Positions 25,231 to 34,291 of a DNA stretch of 64,000 nt are shown here, piece by piece (the stretch's first letter is position 1; each line of letters begins with the position of its first letter). Where the stretch lies: positions 5,456,001-5,520,000 of the forward strand of contig NZ_CP116256.1 in the NCBI RefSeq assembly GCF_027947575.1. Reading direction: 5' to 3'. Position numbers and translations under genes: made by a program. This DNA is from Streptomyces rubrogriseus. GTDB lineage: Bacteria > Actinomycetota > Actinomycetes > Streptomycetales > Streptomycetaceae. The notes beneath the pieces are model-generated. The model did no database searches, was not told the DNA's origin, and saw only the letters and a program-made list of their open reading frames with translations.

Positions 25231-26114
25231 CGGGACACCTCCTGGTGCGACGGCGCCGTGGACGGCTGCGTCGACGGCAGGATGCGGCGCAGCTGCCCCG
25301 GCGGCCCGGGCCGCTTGCGCCACTCGCGGGGATAGCCCACCGAGACCTCCTCGAAGCGGACCCCCTCGTGCCAGGTGGTGCGCGGGATGTGCAGATGCCC
25401 GTAGACCATGGTCTCCACCCGGAACCTGCGGTGCCAGTCGGCGGTCAGCGAGGTGCCGCACCACATGGCGAACTCGGGGTACCACAGGACGTCGGTCGGG
25501 TGCCGGTGCAGCGGGTAGTGGTTGACCGGGATCGTGGGCAGGTCCGCGGGGATCCCGGCGAGCCGGCGCTCGGTCTCGGCGACGCGCGCCCGGCACCAGG
25601 CCTCGCGGCTGGGATAGGGGTCGGGGTGCAGCAGGTACTCGTCGCTGCACACGACGCCGGTGCCCTGGGCGTACTCCAGTCCCTCGGCCTTGGTCGCACA
25701 CCCCGCGGGCAGGAACGAGTAGTCGTAGAGCAGGAAGAGCGGCGCGACGACCGCCGGGCCGCCCGCGCCCTCCCACACGGGGTACGGGTCCTCGGGGGTG
25801 GTCACGCCCAGCTCCCGGCACATCTCGACGAGGTACTCGTAGCGGGCGACGCCGCGCAGGTCGACCGCGTCCTTGGGATGCGTCCACAGTTCGTGGTTGC
25901 CGGGGGCCCAGACGACCCGGCGGAAGCGGTCCGCGAGGATGCCGAGCGCCCAGCGGATGTCGGCGACGGTCTCCGCCACGTCGCCGGCCACCAGGAGCCA
26001 GTCGTCGTCGGACTCGGGGCGCGTCCGCTCGACCAGGGCCCGGTTCTCCTCGTATCCGACGTGCAGATCGCTGATGGCCCACAGCTTCCCCCGAGCCCCG
26101 GCGCTCGTCGTCAT
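25227..26114 (-). CDS. Metallophosphoesterase, PptH-like (phosphopantetheinyl hydrolase candidate)
   Basis: 295 residues. Calcineurin-like motifs in order: ISDLHVG (D-x-H), VAGDVAE (GD), APGNHELW (GNHE), VNHYPLH and VYGHLHIP (GHxH). These bind a two-metal centre. First gene of a two-gene unit with the phosphopantetheinyl transferase. In Mycobacterium tuberculosis the metallophosphoesterase paired with PptT, PptH (Rv2795c), removes phosphopantetheine from carrier proteins; by synteny I infer the same here. ATG 26114 has GGGAGG about 9 nt upstream; a longer frame to 26156 adds no conserved sequence. Confidence 0.85.
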   Translation of the reverse strand: MTTSAGARGKLWAISDLHVGYEENRALVERTRPESDDDWLLVAGDVAETVADIRWALGILADRFRRVVWAPGNHELWTHPKDAVDLRGVARYEYLVEMCRELGVTTPEDPYPVWEGAGGPAVVAPLFLLYDYSFLPAGCATKAEGLEYAQGTGVVCSDEYLLHPDPYPSREAWCRARVAETERRLAGIPADLPTIPVNHYPLHRHPTDVLWYPEFAMWCGTSLTADWHRRFRVETMVYGHLHIPRTTWHEGVRFEEVSVGYPREWRKRPGPPGQLRRILPSTQPSTAPSHQEVSR

Positions 26115-26249
26115 CCCCCACCCCTCCCAGACACACGTTCGACGCCACGAGATCACATCCCCGCCCGGGTCACAAGGCGGCCCGGCCCGGCCGTGCGACG
26201 GCCCCGGGGACCGCCGAACGGCCGGGCCGAGGCATCCGTGTGACGCTCG

Positions 26250-26280
26250 TTGCGCTCGGGGCCGCGCGTACCCCTATGAT
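26250..26280 (+). promoter_or_regulatory. Possible promoter of the ATP-grasp gene
   Basis: TTGCGC (26250-26255) and TATGAT (26275-26280) with a 19-bp spacer, in the 283-bp divergent region between the metallophosphoesterase and ATP-grasp starts. Weak -35 and long spacer; nothing else seen in that region. Confidence 0.35.
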
Positions 26281-26397
26281 CGCCCCAACACCACCGCCAC
26301 GACTCTCCTTTCGCGCAGAGCGGCTCGGTGTCCCTCCAAACCCCTGGCCGGGCACGGCCCGCTTCGCCCTGCCCGCGAACCCTGGAAGGCGGCTTGC

Positions 26398-27537
26398 ATG
26401 GCTTCTCCCGTACGCGTCTGGCTCAACCGCACGTACGCGGAGAACGTCTTCTTCATGGATCAGCTGCGGAGAAATCCCGCCGACCGGGCCGTCGAGATCC
26501 ATGCCACGCACGGCGACCCGGACTCCCCCGTGCTGGCCGCCGCGGACACCGCGGAGCTGGAGCCCGAGGGGCTCTCCCCGGCCGGTTACGTCGAGTACGC
26601 CCTGGCCCAGTGCGCGCGGCGCGGCATCGACGTGTTCGTGCCCCGGCTGCACCAGTCCGCGATCGTGGCCCACCGCGCCGAGTTCGAGGCGCTGGGTACG
26701 GCCCTGCTCGCGCCGCCGCCCGAGGCGGTGGCCGTCTTCCGGGACAAGGTGATCGCCTACGAGGCGGTCCGGGCCGTCGGCGTGCCGGTGCCGCCGTGGT
26801 GGCGGGTGCGCACGGCCGACGAACTCGTCCTCGCCGTGGAGGAACTGGAGGCGGGCGGCCACCGGGCGTGCTTCAAGCCGGCCTCCGGCGCGGGCGGGGT
26901 GGGCTTCCGGACGGTCACCCGGGACCCCTTCTCCCTCGCTCACCTGAACGGCTTCCCCAGCCCGTCCGTGCCGCTGTCCCTGGTCGTCGAGGCGCTGCGG
27001 GCGGCCGAGGAGCCCGTGGACTGGCTGGTGATGCCGCGCCTGGAGCAGCCGGAGGTCTCGGTGGACTGCCTCACCGGGACCGACAACCGGGTCCGCCTCG
27101 CCGTGGGCCGCACCAAGAACGGCCGCCGCCGCGGGTTCACCCTGCACGAGCAGTGGCTGGCACCGGCACGGCGGATCGCCGAGACGTTCGGGCTGCACCA
27201 CCTGTCCAACGTGCAGTTCCGGATGTACGGCGACCGGCCCGTCCTGATGGACGTCAACACCCGCCCGGCGGGCGGACTGCACCAGCTGGCGCTGTGCGGG
27301 GTCAACGTGCCGTGGGCGGCGGTCCGGCTGGCCCTCGGCGACGACCCGGGCGAGCTGGAGCCGCCGTTCCTGGGTCAGGACTACGCGGTGGTGGCGGGAC
27401 CGCGTCCGCTGCGCCCGGTGACCTTGCCGCACCAGCGCGCGGACCTCCCGGCCGCCGCGCCGCCGGCACCTGCGACCGCACGGCCGGCGACGGCGACGGC
27501 GACGGCGGCGAAGTCCGCCCCCGTGGGACTCACCTGA
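26398..27537 (+). CDS. ATP-grasp domain protein
   Basis: 379 residues. The N-terminal 110 residues form a pre-ATP-grasp region (VRVWLNRTYAENVFFMDQLR). The ATP-grasp fold shows HRACFKPASGAGGVGF (ATP-binding lysine and Gly-rich loop) and NVQFRMYGDRPVLMDVNTRPAGG (Mg-binding Glu/Asn equivalents). Such enzymes join a carboxylate to an amine or thiol through an acyl-phosphate. No partner gene is close, so the substrate is unknown. The C-terminal 40 residues are an Ala/Pro/Thr-rich tail. ATG 26398 has GGAAGG 8 nt upstream. It converges with the GH4 gene and overlaps it by 8 bp. Confidence 0.85.
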   Translation: MASPVRVWLNRTYAENVFFMDQLRRNPADRAVEIHATHGDPDSPVLAAADTAELEPEGLSPAGYVEYALAQCARRGIDVFVPRLHQSAIVAHRAEFEALGTALLAPPPEAVAVFRDKVIAYEAVRAVGVPVPPWWRVRTADELVLAVEELEAGGHRACFKPASGAGGVGFRTVTRDPFSLAHLNGFPSPSVPLSLVVEALRAAEEPVDWLVMPRLEQPEVSVDCLTGTDNRVRLAVGRTKNGRRRGFTLHEQWLAPARRIAETFGLHHLSNVQFRMYGDRPVLMDVNTRPAGGLHQLALCGVNVPWAAVRLALGDDPGELEPPFLGQDYAVVAGPRPLRPVTLPHQRADLPAAAPPAPATARPATATATAAKSAPVGLT

Positions 27538-28867
27538 GGTAGGCCAGTCCCGGGTGCACCGCCCGGTAGCCGTCGACCAGGCGGCGGGCGACGTCGACCG
27601 AGTCGACGAGGGGGTGCAGGGCGAAGGCGCGGACCGCGGTCGCGCGGGAGCCGGTCCCGGCCGCGGCCAGGACGTCGCGCTCGACGCCCTTGACCGCGCG
27701 GACCAGGCCGGTGGCGTGGTCCGGCAGCGGATCGGCCGCCATCGGGTGGGCGCCGTTCGCGTCGACCAGGCAGGGGACCTCGATCACCGCGTCGGCGTCG
27801 AGGACGGAGAGCGTGCCGCGGTTGCGGACGTTGAGGATCAGGGTGGCGCGTTCGTCACGGGCGACGGCGCGCATCAGCGCCAGCGCCACCTTCTCGTAGC
27901 CGCCGGACAGGTCCTCGGCCTCGCGTTCGCCCGCGCCCGCCGTCTCGCGGTTCTCGGCCATGTAGGTGGCCTCGCGTTCGGCGCGGGTGCGGTCCCAGGT
28001 GGCGAGGGCCGGGGCGTCGGGGCGGCGCATCTCGTCGTAGAAGCGGGCCTGCTGGTCGCGCAGGAACGCGCCCCGGGTGAGGTCGGCCTCCCGGTAGGCG
28101 CGGACGGTCTCCCGGTTGAAGTAGTAGTAGTGCAGGTACTCGTTGGGGACGGCGCCGAGGGAGCGCAGCCACTCGGCGCCGAAGAGCCGGCCCTCCTCGA
28201 AGGAGCCGAGCAGTGCCGGGTCGGCCAGCAGCCGCGGCAGCTCGTCGCGTCCGTCGACGCGCAGGCCGCGCAGCCAGCCGAGGTGGTTGAGGCCGACGTA
28301 GTCGACGAAGGCGCGGTCCGGGTCGGCGCCGAGCACGCGGGCGACGCGGCGGCCGAGGCCGACCGGCGAGTCGCAGATGCCGACGACCCGGTCGCCGAGG
28401 TGCCGGGACATGGCCTCGGTGACCAGGCCCGCCGGGTTGGTGAAGTTGATGACCCAGGCGTCCGGTGCCAGCCGGGCCACCCGGCGGGCGATGTCGACGG
28501 CGACCGGGACGGTCCGCAGCCCGTAGGCGATGCCGCCCGCGCCGACCGTCTCCTGGCCGAGGACGCCCTCGGCGAGCGCCACCCGTTCGTCGTCGGCGCG
28601 TCCCTGGAGGCCGCCGACACGGATCGCGGAGAACACGAAGTCGGCGCCGCGCAGCGCCTCGTCGAGGTCGGTCGTCGCGGTGACGGCCGGCGCGTCGGGC
28701 ACCCCGGCCGCCTGTTCGGCCAGCACCCGGGTCACCGCCGTCAGCCGGGCCGGGTCCAGGTCGTGCAGGACGACGTCGGTCACGCGTCCCTCGGCGCGGT
28801 CGCCGAGGAGCGCCCCGTACACGAGCGGTACACGGAACCCGCCGCCGCCCAGCATCGTCAGCCTCAC
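27530..28867 (-). CDS. Glycoside hydrolase family 4 (6-phospho-beta-glucosidase-like)
   Basis: 445 residues. N-terminal NAD-binding loop GGGGFRVPLVYGALL, INFTNPAGLVTEAM, a metal-binding Cys in GICDSPVGL and the His in GLNHLGW are GH4 hallmarks. These enzymes need NAD+ and Mn2+ and cleave phosphorylated or free glycosides by redox-elimination. GTG 28867 starts the gene. A divergent IclR regulator begins 126 bp away and probably controls it. No PTS or transporter gene is adjacent, so substrate specificity is uncertain. Confidence 0.88.
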   Translation of the reverse strand: MRLTMLGGGGFRVPLVYGALLGDRAEGRVTDVVLHDLDPARLTAVTRVLAEQAAGVPDAPAVTATTDLDEALRGADFVFSAIRVGGLQGRADDERVALAEGVLGQETVGAGGIAYGLRTVPVAVDIARRVARLAPDAWVINFTNPAGLVTEAMSRHLGDRVVGICDSPVGLGRRVARVLGADPDRAFVDYVGLNHLGWLRGLRVDGRDELPRLLADPALLGSFEEGRLFGAEWLRSLGAVPNEYLHYYYFNRETVRAYREADLTRGAFLRDQQARFYDEMRRPDAPALATWDRTRAEREATYMAENRETAGAGEREAEDLSGGYEKVALALMRAVARDERATLILNVRNRGTLSVLDADAVIEVPCLVDANGAHPMAADPLPDHATGLVRAVKGVERDVLAAAGTGSRATAVRAFALHPLVDSVDVARRLVDGYRAVHPGLAYLR

Positions 28868-28993
28868 GTCCGCACCCTTCCGTCGCCCGGCCGCACTCCC
28901 GTCCGGCGCCGATCATGGCACGGCCGGTGCCCCCGCGCGCGCACCTCCCCTTCCCTCTGGCCGGGGAGCGGGCGGACACCTACCCTCGGCCCG

Positions 28994-29788
28994 GTGACCG
29001 CCCCTGCCGGCCCCACCGCCCCCGAACGGCTGCTCGCCGTGCTCGCCGCGTTCGACCACGCGCACCCGGCCCTGTCCCTGACGGACATCAGCCGCCGGGC
29101 CGGGCTGAGCCTGACCACGGCGCACCGGCTGGTGGGTGCCCTGACCCGGTGGGGTGCGCTGGAGCGCGACGGTGCGGGCGTCTACCACGTGGGCCTGCGG
29201 CTGTGGGAGATCGCCGCGCTCGCCCCGCGCGGTCTCGCGCTGCGGCAGGTGGCGTGGCCGTACCTGGAGGACCTGTACGAGGCGACCCACGAGAACGTGC
29301 AGCTGGCGGTGCGGGACGGCGGCGAGGTCGTCTACATCGAGTGGCTGGCGGCGCGGTCGTCCGTCGGCGTGCACATCCGCGTCGGCGCCCGCTGGCCGCT
29401 GCACGCCACCGGGGTCGGGCTCGCTCTGCTCGCGCACGGCGAACCGGAGTTCCAGGAGGCGTACCGCACCGGTCCGCTCGCCTCCTTCACCGCGTACACG
29501 ATCACCGACCCGGCACGCCTGCGCCGGGTGCTGGCCGAGGTCCGGCGCACCGGAGCGGCGGTGAGCGACCGGCAGATCACCGACGACGCCCTGTCGGTGG
29601 CCGCCCCGGTGCACGGCCCGGACGGCACGGTGACCGCGGCCGTGTCGGTCGTCGTGCCGCACGCCGACGCGCAGGTGCCGGTGCTGGTTCCGGCGGTCCG
29701 GCTGGCGGCCCGCGGCATCTCCCGGGCCCTGGGCTGGCGCCCGAATATCCCTCGCACCGGTGAGGACGGGCCCCCGTACTCCTCCTGA
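28994..29788 (+). CDS. IclR-family transcriptional regulator
   Basis: 264 residues. Winged HTH at the N-terminus (LSLTDISRRAGLSLTTAHRLVGALTRWGALER) and a C-terminal effector domain (HENVQLAVRDGGEVVYIEW ... HIRVGARWPLHATGVGLALLA). The GTG at 28994 has only a weak ribosome site but gives the expected family length. Divergent from the GH4 glycosidase, which it likely represses or activates. The stop is 31 bp before a two-component system on the same strand. Confidence 0.88.
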   Translation: MTAPAGPTAPERLLAVLAAFDHAHPALSLTDISRRAGLSLTTAHRLVGALTRWGALERDGAGVYHVGLRLWEIAALAPRGLALRQVAWPYLEDLYEATHENVQLAVRDGGEVVYIEWLAARSSVGVHIRVGARWPLHATGVGLALLAHGEPEFQEAYRTGPLASFTAYTITDPARLRRVLAEVRRTGAAVSDRQITDDALSVAAPVHGPDGTVTAAVSVVVPHADAQVPVLVPAVRLAARGISRALGWRPNIPRTGEDGPPYSS

Positions 29789-29819
29789 TACTGGGACGGC
29801 CCGTGCCCCAGGAGCCGCC

Positions 29820-31040
29820 ATGCCCGCCCGGTCCCCGCTGTCCTCCCCGCTCGCCCCCGTCCTCGCCCGGCTGCGTACGGCCAGCCCGTACGCGGTGGAC
29901 GCCGCCGTCGCCGCGCTGGTGCTGTTCGCCGTCTCGCTGCAGTGGCTGTTCCCCGACGAGGGGGACGATCCGCTGTCCTGGCGGGGCTGGCTGCTCGGGG
30001 CCGCGACCGCCGTGCCGTTGGTGTGGCGGCGTGCGGCGCCGTTCGCGACCGCCTGTGCCGTGTCGGTGGCCACCCCGGCCCAGGCGGTGCACCACGCGCC
30101 GCCGCCCGACCTGATGTACGGCGGCTTCGTCGTGCTCTACACGCTGGCCGCCCTCGCCCGGCCCTGGCAGCGGCGGGTGATGCTGACGGGCTGGCTGATC
30201 GGGGTCGCCGCCACCATCAGCCACAAGGAGGACGCCGAGCCCTTCGAGTACGCCTTCCAGCTGCTGAGCATCGGGTGCGCGTACGCGCTCGGCTCGCTCA
30301 CCCGGACCCAGCGCGCCTACACCGCCGAACTGGAGGACCGGGCGCGGCGGCTGGAGCGCGAGCGGGCGGCCGACACCGCGCGGGCCACGGCGCAGGAACG
30401 CGCCCGCATCGCCCGCGACATGCACGACATCCTGGCGCACGCGGTCAGCCTGATGGTGGTGCAGGCCGAGGCCGGACCGGTCGTCGTGCGCAGTGATCCG
30501 GCGCGCGCGGAGGCCGCGTTCGACGCGATCGCGACGGCCGGGCGGGACGCGATGACCCAACTGCGGCGCATTCTCGGGGTGCTGAAGGAGGAGGAACGCG
30601 AGCCGGGGCCGCGGCGGCTGCCCCAGCCGGGCCTGACCGCGCTGCCGGGGCTGGTCCGCGGGGTCGGCGAATCGGCCGGCCTGCGGGTGGAGTTGAGGAC
30701 GACGGGCGAACCGGGTGCCCTTCCCGCGGACACCGAGGTGGCCGCCTACCGCATCGTGCAGGAGGCCCTCACCAACACGGTCAAGCACGCGTACGCTTCC
30801 TGCGCGGTGGTCGGGCTCGACTGGGCGGAGGACGGGGTGACCCTGACGGTGACGGACGACGGGCGGGGTCCGGCGGCCCCGGGTGACGGGACGGGCGGCG
30901 GCGGGCACGGACTGATCGGCATCCGGGAGCGGGCCGCCGCCTGCGGGGGCGAGGCCGTCACCGGCGGCGGGCCGGACGGCGGTTTCCGGGTCGTCGTACG
31001 CCTGCCCGTCGCGGTCGGCCGGCGGACGGCCCTCGGGTGA
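29820..31040 (+). CDS. NarL-type sensor histidine kinase
   Basis: 406 residues. Four or five hydrophobic segments in the first 180 residues form a membrane sensor. Then the HisKA_3 box ERARIARDMHDILAHAVSLM with the phospho-accepting His, and an HATPase domain with EALTNTVKHA, DDGRGP and HGLIGIRERA. It phosphorylates the response regulator encoded next. ATG 29820 has AGGAG 6 nt upstream. The stop overlaps the regulator start. Confidence 0.92.
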   Translation: MPARSPLSSPLAPVLARLRTASPYAVDAAVAALVLFAVSLQWLFPDEGDDPLSWRGWLLGAATAVPLVWRRAAPFATACAVSVATPAQAVHHAPPPDLMYGGFVVLYTLAALARPWQRRVMLTGWLIGVAATISHKEDAEPFEYAFQLLSIGCAYALGSLTRTQRAYTAELEDRARRLERERAADTARATAQERARIARDMHDILAHAVSLMVVQAEAGPVVVRSDPARAEAAFDAIATAGRDAMTQLRRILGVLKEEEREPGPRRLPQPGLTALPGLVRGVGESAGLRVELRTTGEPGALPADTEVAAYRIVQEALTNTVKHAYASCAVVGLDWAEDGVTLTVTDDGRGPAAPGDGTGGGGHGLIGIRERAAACGGEAVTGGGPDGGFRVVVRLPVAVGRRTALG

Positions 31041-31705
31041 GCGTCCGGGTGGTCGTGGCCGACGACCAGGAGCTGGTGCGCAGCGGGTTCAGCATGATCC
31101 TGGAGGCGCAGCCGGACATCGAGGTGGTCGCGGAGGCCGGGGACGGCGCGGAGGCGGTCGCCGCGGTCGAGCGGTACGCGCCGGACGTCCTGCTCCTGGA
31201 CATCCGCATGCCGGTCATGGACGGCCTGGACGCGGCCCGGCGGGTGTGCGCGCGCTCCGCCTGCAAGGTCGTCATGCTGACCACCTTCGACCTGGACGAG
31301 TACGTGTACGAGGCGCTGTACGCGGGTGCCAGCGGCTTCCTGCTCAAGGACGTGCGCCGGGACGACCTGGTGCACGCGGTGCGGGTGGTCGCGGCGGGTG
31401 ACTCGCTGCTGGCCCCGGCGGTGACGCGCCGGCTGGTCGCGGACATCGTGCGGCGCCGGCGCGAGGAGGCGGCGGCCGACGTCACCCCTCGGCGCCTGGA
31501 GGTGCTGACCGCGCGCGAGGTGGAGACGCTGCGGCTGCTGGCGCGCGGGCTGTCCAACTCCGAGATCGCCACGACCCTGTTCGTGAGCGAGCACACCGTC
31601 AAGACGCATGTCAGCAACGTGCTGGGCAAGCTCGGTCTCCGGGACCGGGTGCAGGCGGTGATCTGCGCATACGAGACCGGTCTGGTGGCTCCCGGCTCCC
31701 CGTGA
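31037..31705 (+). CDS. NarL-type response regulator
   Basis: 222 residues. Receiver with the acidic pair in VVVADDQELVR, phospho-acceptor Asp in LLLDIRMPVMDGLD and the switch Lys in GFLLKDVRRDD, followed by a LuxR HTH (LTAREVETLRLLARGLSNSEIATTLFVSEHTVKTHV). GTG 31037 overlaps the kinase stop (GTGA). An MmpL transporter gene starts 146 bp downstream on the same strand and is a likely target. Confidence 0.93.
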   Translation: MSVRVVVADDQELVRSGFSMILEAQPDIEVVAEAGDGAEAVAAVERYAPDVLLLDIRMPVMDGLDAARRVCARSACKVVMLTTFDLDEYVYEALYAGASGFLLKDVRRDDLVHAVRVVAAGDSLLAPAVTRRLVADIVRRRREEAAADVTPRRLEVLTAREVETLRLLARGLSNSEIATTLFVSEHTVKTHVSNVLGKLGLRDRVQAVICAYETGLVAPGSP

Positions 31706-31851
31706 CGCTCCCCCTGCGGGGTGAGGCGGCGAGCGCTCTCCCCCGTGCGGGCGAGTCGGCAAACCGCTCTCTCCGGCGATCCGGCGGACCCCCGGCGGCC
31801 CCGACCCTGGTGGCGACGACACCAGACCGAGTCCGATTCCCGGGAGGGACC

Positions 31852-33969
31852 GTGCTGTCCACACTCGCCCGGGCGGCGACCCGCCGCCCGCTGACCGTGA
31901 TGCTCCTGTGGGGCCTGTTCCTGCTGCTCGGCTTCGGCCTCGGCACGGGCGTCTTCGGGAGACTCTCCGACGACGTGCCCGACATCCCGGGCACCGAGTC
32001 GCAGGTCGCCGCCGAACACCTGGACGGCCTGGACCCGGCGGGCGACTCGATCACCGGCGTGGTCGAGGCCTCCGCCGTCGCGGACCCCGCGGTCCGGGCC
32101 GAGGTGCGGCGGACCGTGGCCGACCTGCGGGAGGTCGCGGGCGTCGCCGAGGTCCCGGACCCGTACGCCACGCCCGGGCTGGTCGCCGAGGACGGGCGGG
32201 CCCTGGTCGTCTCCGTCACCCTGGAGGGCGGTCTCGACGACGCCGCCGAGGAGGCGGCGGTGGACGACGCGGCCGACCGGCTGCACGGGATCGACGGGAG
32301 CGAGGTGTCCGGGGTCCACGTCAGCGGCGGGCCGCTGCTGGGCCGGCAGCTCGGCGAGCGCGCCCAGGAGGACGTGCAGAACGCGGAGTTGATCTCGCTG
32401 CCGGTCGTGCTGGTCCTGCTGCTCGTCGTGTTCGGGGGGCTGCGTGCGGCCGGGCTGCCGCTGCTGGTGGCGGTGGCGGGGATCGCGGGCGCGTTCCTGG
32501 CGCTGTTCGGCTTCAGCCTGTTCACCGACATCTCCGTGTACGCGATCCAGGTCACGACGATGCTGGGGCTCGGCCTCGCCGTGGACTACGCCCTGCTGAT
32601 GCTGGTCCGCTTCCGCGAGGAGCGGCGGCACACCCCGGACGTCGTGGAGGCCGTGCACCGCACGGTCGCGGCTGCCGGGCGGACCGTGCTGTTCTCCGGG
32701 CTGACGGTGGCGGTGAGCCTGGCCGGGCTGCTGGTCTTCCCGAGCACGTTCCTGCGCAGCATGGGGCTCGCGGTGGCCGCGGTGGTCGTCGTCGACATGC
32801 TGGCGGCGCTGACCCTGCTGCCCGCGCTGCTGACCCGGTTCGGCGGCCGGATCCCCCCGGCGAAGGCGCGGCCGGAGGAGGAGGGGCGGCTCTTCGCCCG
32901 CCTCGCCCGCTTCGCCGCCCGGCGACGGGTGGCCGTCCTGGCGGTGGCCGTCCCGGCGCTGCTGGTGCTGGCGCTGCCCGTCACCGGCATGTCCATCAAC
33001 CTCGGGGACGCGCGGCAGCTTCCGAAGAGCACCGAGGCACGGCAGTTGTACGACGCGTTGGAGGCGCACTTCCCGCCGGGCACCGGCGTCTCACCGGTCA
33101 CGGTGGTCCTGCGGCCGGGCACCGACGCCGCGACCGCCGACCGGATCCGCGCGCTGGCCCCGGGCACCACCGTCCGTGACCTGTCCGGCGGCACCACCGT
33201 GCTCGAACTGCCCGCGGGCGGCGCGGCCGACGGTCCGGCGGCCACCGAACTGGTCGAACGGGTGCGGGACCTGCGCGGCGACGCGCCGGTCCAGGTCACC
33301 GGCGGCGCGGCCCAACTGGTCGACTTCCGGGAGATGCTCGCGGACCGGGCGCCCTGGGCGGCACTGACCGTGCTGGCGGGGATCTTCGTGCTGCTGTTCG
33401 CGTTCACCGGGTCGGTGCTGCTGCCGCTGCGCACCGTCGCGACGACGCTGCTCAGCCTCGGGGCCGCGCTCGGGGCGGTGGTCTGGGTGTTCCAGGACGG
33501 TCACCTGGCCGGGCTGATCGGCGCCGAGGGGCTGGGCGCGCTGAGCCTGACGGCGCCGCCGCTGATCATCGCCATCGCCTTCGGACTGGCCATGGACTAC
33601 GAGTTGTTCATCCTGGCCCGGATGCGCGAGGCCCGGGAGCGGACCGGCGACGACCGGGAGGCCGTGGTGACCGGCCTGCGCCGGTCGGGCCGGGTGGTGA
33701 CCTGTGCCGCGCTGCTCCTCGCGGTGGTGTTCGGCGCCTTCATGACGGGGGGCTTCTCGCCGATCCTGCAGATCGGGCTCGGCCTGACCCTGGCGGTGCT
33801 GATCGACGCCACGGTCGTCCGGATGCTGCTGGTGCCGGCCACGATGGCGCTGCTGGGCCGGCGCGCCTGGTGGGCCCCGAAGCCGCTGCGCCGGGCGCAC
33901 GAGAGGTTCGGGGTGCACGAGGAGGCCCCCGACCCCGCTCCCGTTCCGCCGCAGCCCGCGGCGCGCTGA
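31852..33969 (+). CDS. MmpL/RND-family transporter
   Basis: 705 residues with two repeats of one membrane helix, a periplasmic-side loop and five helices. Conserved RND residues are visible in GLGLAVDYALLMLVRFREER and IAFGLAMDYELFILARMREAR (the Asp-Tyr proton relay pairs). It probably exports a lipid or small molecule using the proton gradient. GTG 31852 follows GGGAGG closely; the frame extends to 31702 but the extra sequence is Arg/Pro-rich and lacks a ribosome site. Lies after a two-component pair, which may control it. Confidence 0.9.
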   Translation: MLSTLARAATRRPLTVMLLWGLFLLLGFGLGTGVFGRLSDDVPDIPGTESQVAAEHLDGLDPAGDSITGVVEASAVADPAVRAEVRRTVADLREVAGVAEVPDPYATPGLVAEDGRALVVSVTLEGGLDDAAEEAAVDDAADRLHGIDGSEVSGVHVSGGPLLGRQLGERAQEDVQNAELISLPVVLVLLLVVFGGLRAAGLPLLVAVAGIAGAFLALFGFSLFTDISVYAIQVTTMLGLGLAVDYALLMLVRFREERRHTPDVVEAVHRTVAAAGRTVLFSGLTVAVSLAGLLVFPSTFLRSMGLAVAAVVVVDMLAALTLLPALLTRFGGRIPPAKARPEEEGRLFARLARFAARRRVAVLAVAVPALLVLALPVTGMSINLGDARQLPKSTEARQLYDALEAHFPPGTGVSPVTVVLRPGTDAATADRIRALAPGTTVRDLSGGTTVLELPAGGAADGPAATELVERVRDLRGDAPVQVTGGAAQLVDFREMLADRAPWAALTVLAGIFVLLFAFTGSVLLPLRTVATTLLSLGAALGAVVWVFQDGHLAGLIGAEGLGALSLTAPPLIIAIAFGLAMDYELFILARMREARERTGDDREAVVTGLRRSGRVVTCAALLLAVVFGAFMTGGFSPILQIGLGLTLAVLIDATVVRMLLVPATMALLGRRAWWAPKPLRRAHERFGVHEEAPDPAPVPPQPAAR

Positions 33970-34027
33970 GACGCCGGGCGCGCAGCCGAGACGCCGGGCG
34001 CGCCGCCGAGACGCCGGGCGCGCGGCC
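33968..34027. repeat. Three 20-bp tandem repeats after the MmpL gene
   Basis: Units 33968-33987, 33988-34007 and 34008-34027 share GAGACGCCGGGCGCGC and differ at two positions near the end. The first overlaps the MmpL stop codon. Function unknown; directly followed by a terminator-like hairpin. Confidence 0.8.
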
Positions 34028-34035
34028 CGGCCGGT

Positions 34036-34074
34036 CCGCGGTTCCTCCCCGACGGGGGTGGGGAGGGACCGCGG
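34036..34074 (+). terminator. Terminator-like hairpin after the MmpL gene
   Basis: 15-bp stem with one G-T pair: CCGCGGTTCCTCCCC (34036-34050) and GGGGAGGGACCGCGG (34060-34074), loop of 9 nt. No T-tract, as is usual in Streptomyces. Confidence 0.75.
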
Positions 34075-34170
34075 TCGGGGCACGCCCGTCCGGCCCGGCA
34101 CTTTCGTGACGTTCACGACGTTCACGGGCTGAACTCCCCGGCCCCGCAAGGACTTTCTCGGCTTCACCTC

Positions 34171-34223
34171 TTGACGGCGGCGGCCTCCCGGAGCACATTG
34201 GCCGCACTCTGAGAGCGCTCTCA
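34171..34223 (+). promoter_or_regulatory. GH16 promoter with LacI-type operator
   Basis: TTGACG at 34171-34176 is followed after 17 bp by CACATT (34194-34199). A perfect 14-bp palindrome TGAGAGCGCTCTCA lies at 34210-34223, just downstream of the expected transcription start. It resembles the CebR-type box TGGGAGCGCTCCCA, so a LacI-family sugar-responsive repressor encoded elsewhere is likely. Confidence 0.75.
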
Positions 34224-34291
34224 AACGTCTCCCCGCGGAGCGCGCTCGGGGCGTAACGCTTCCCACTCCCGCATCGAGAGGCGACCCCCAC

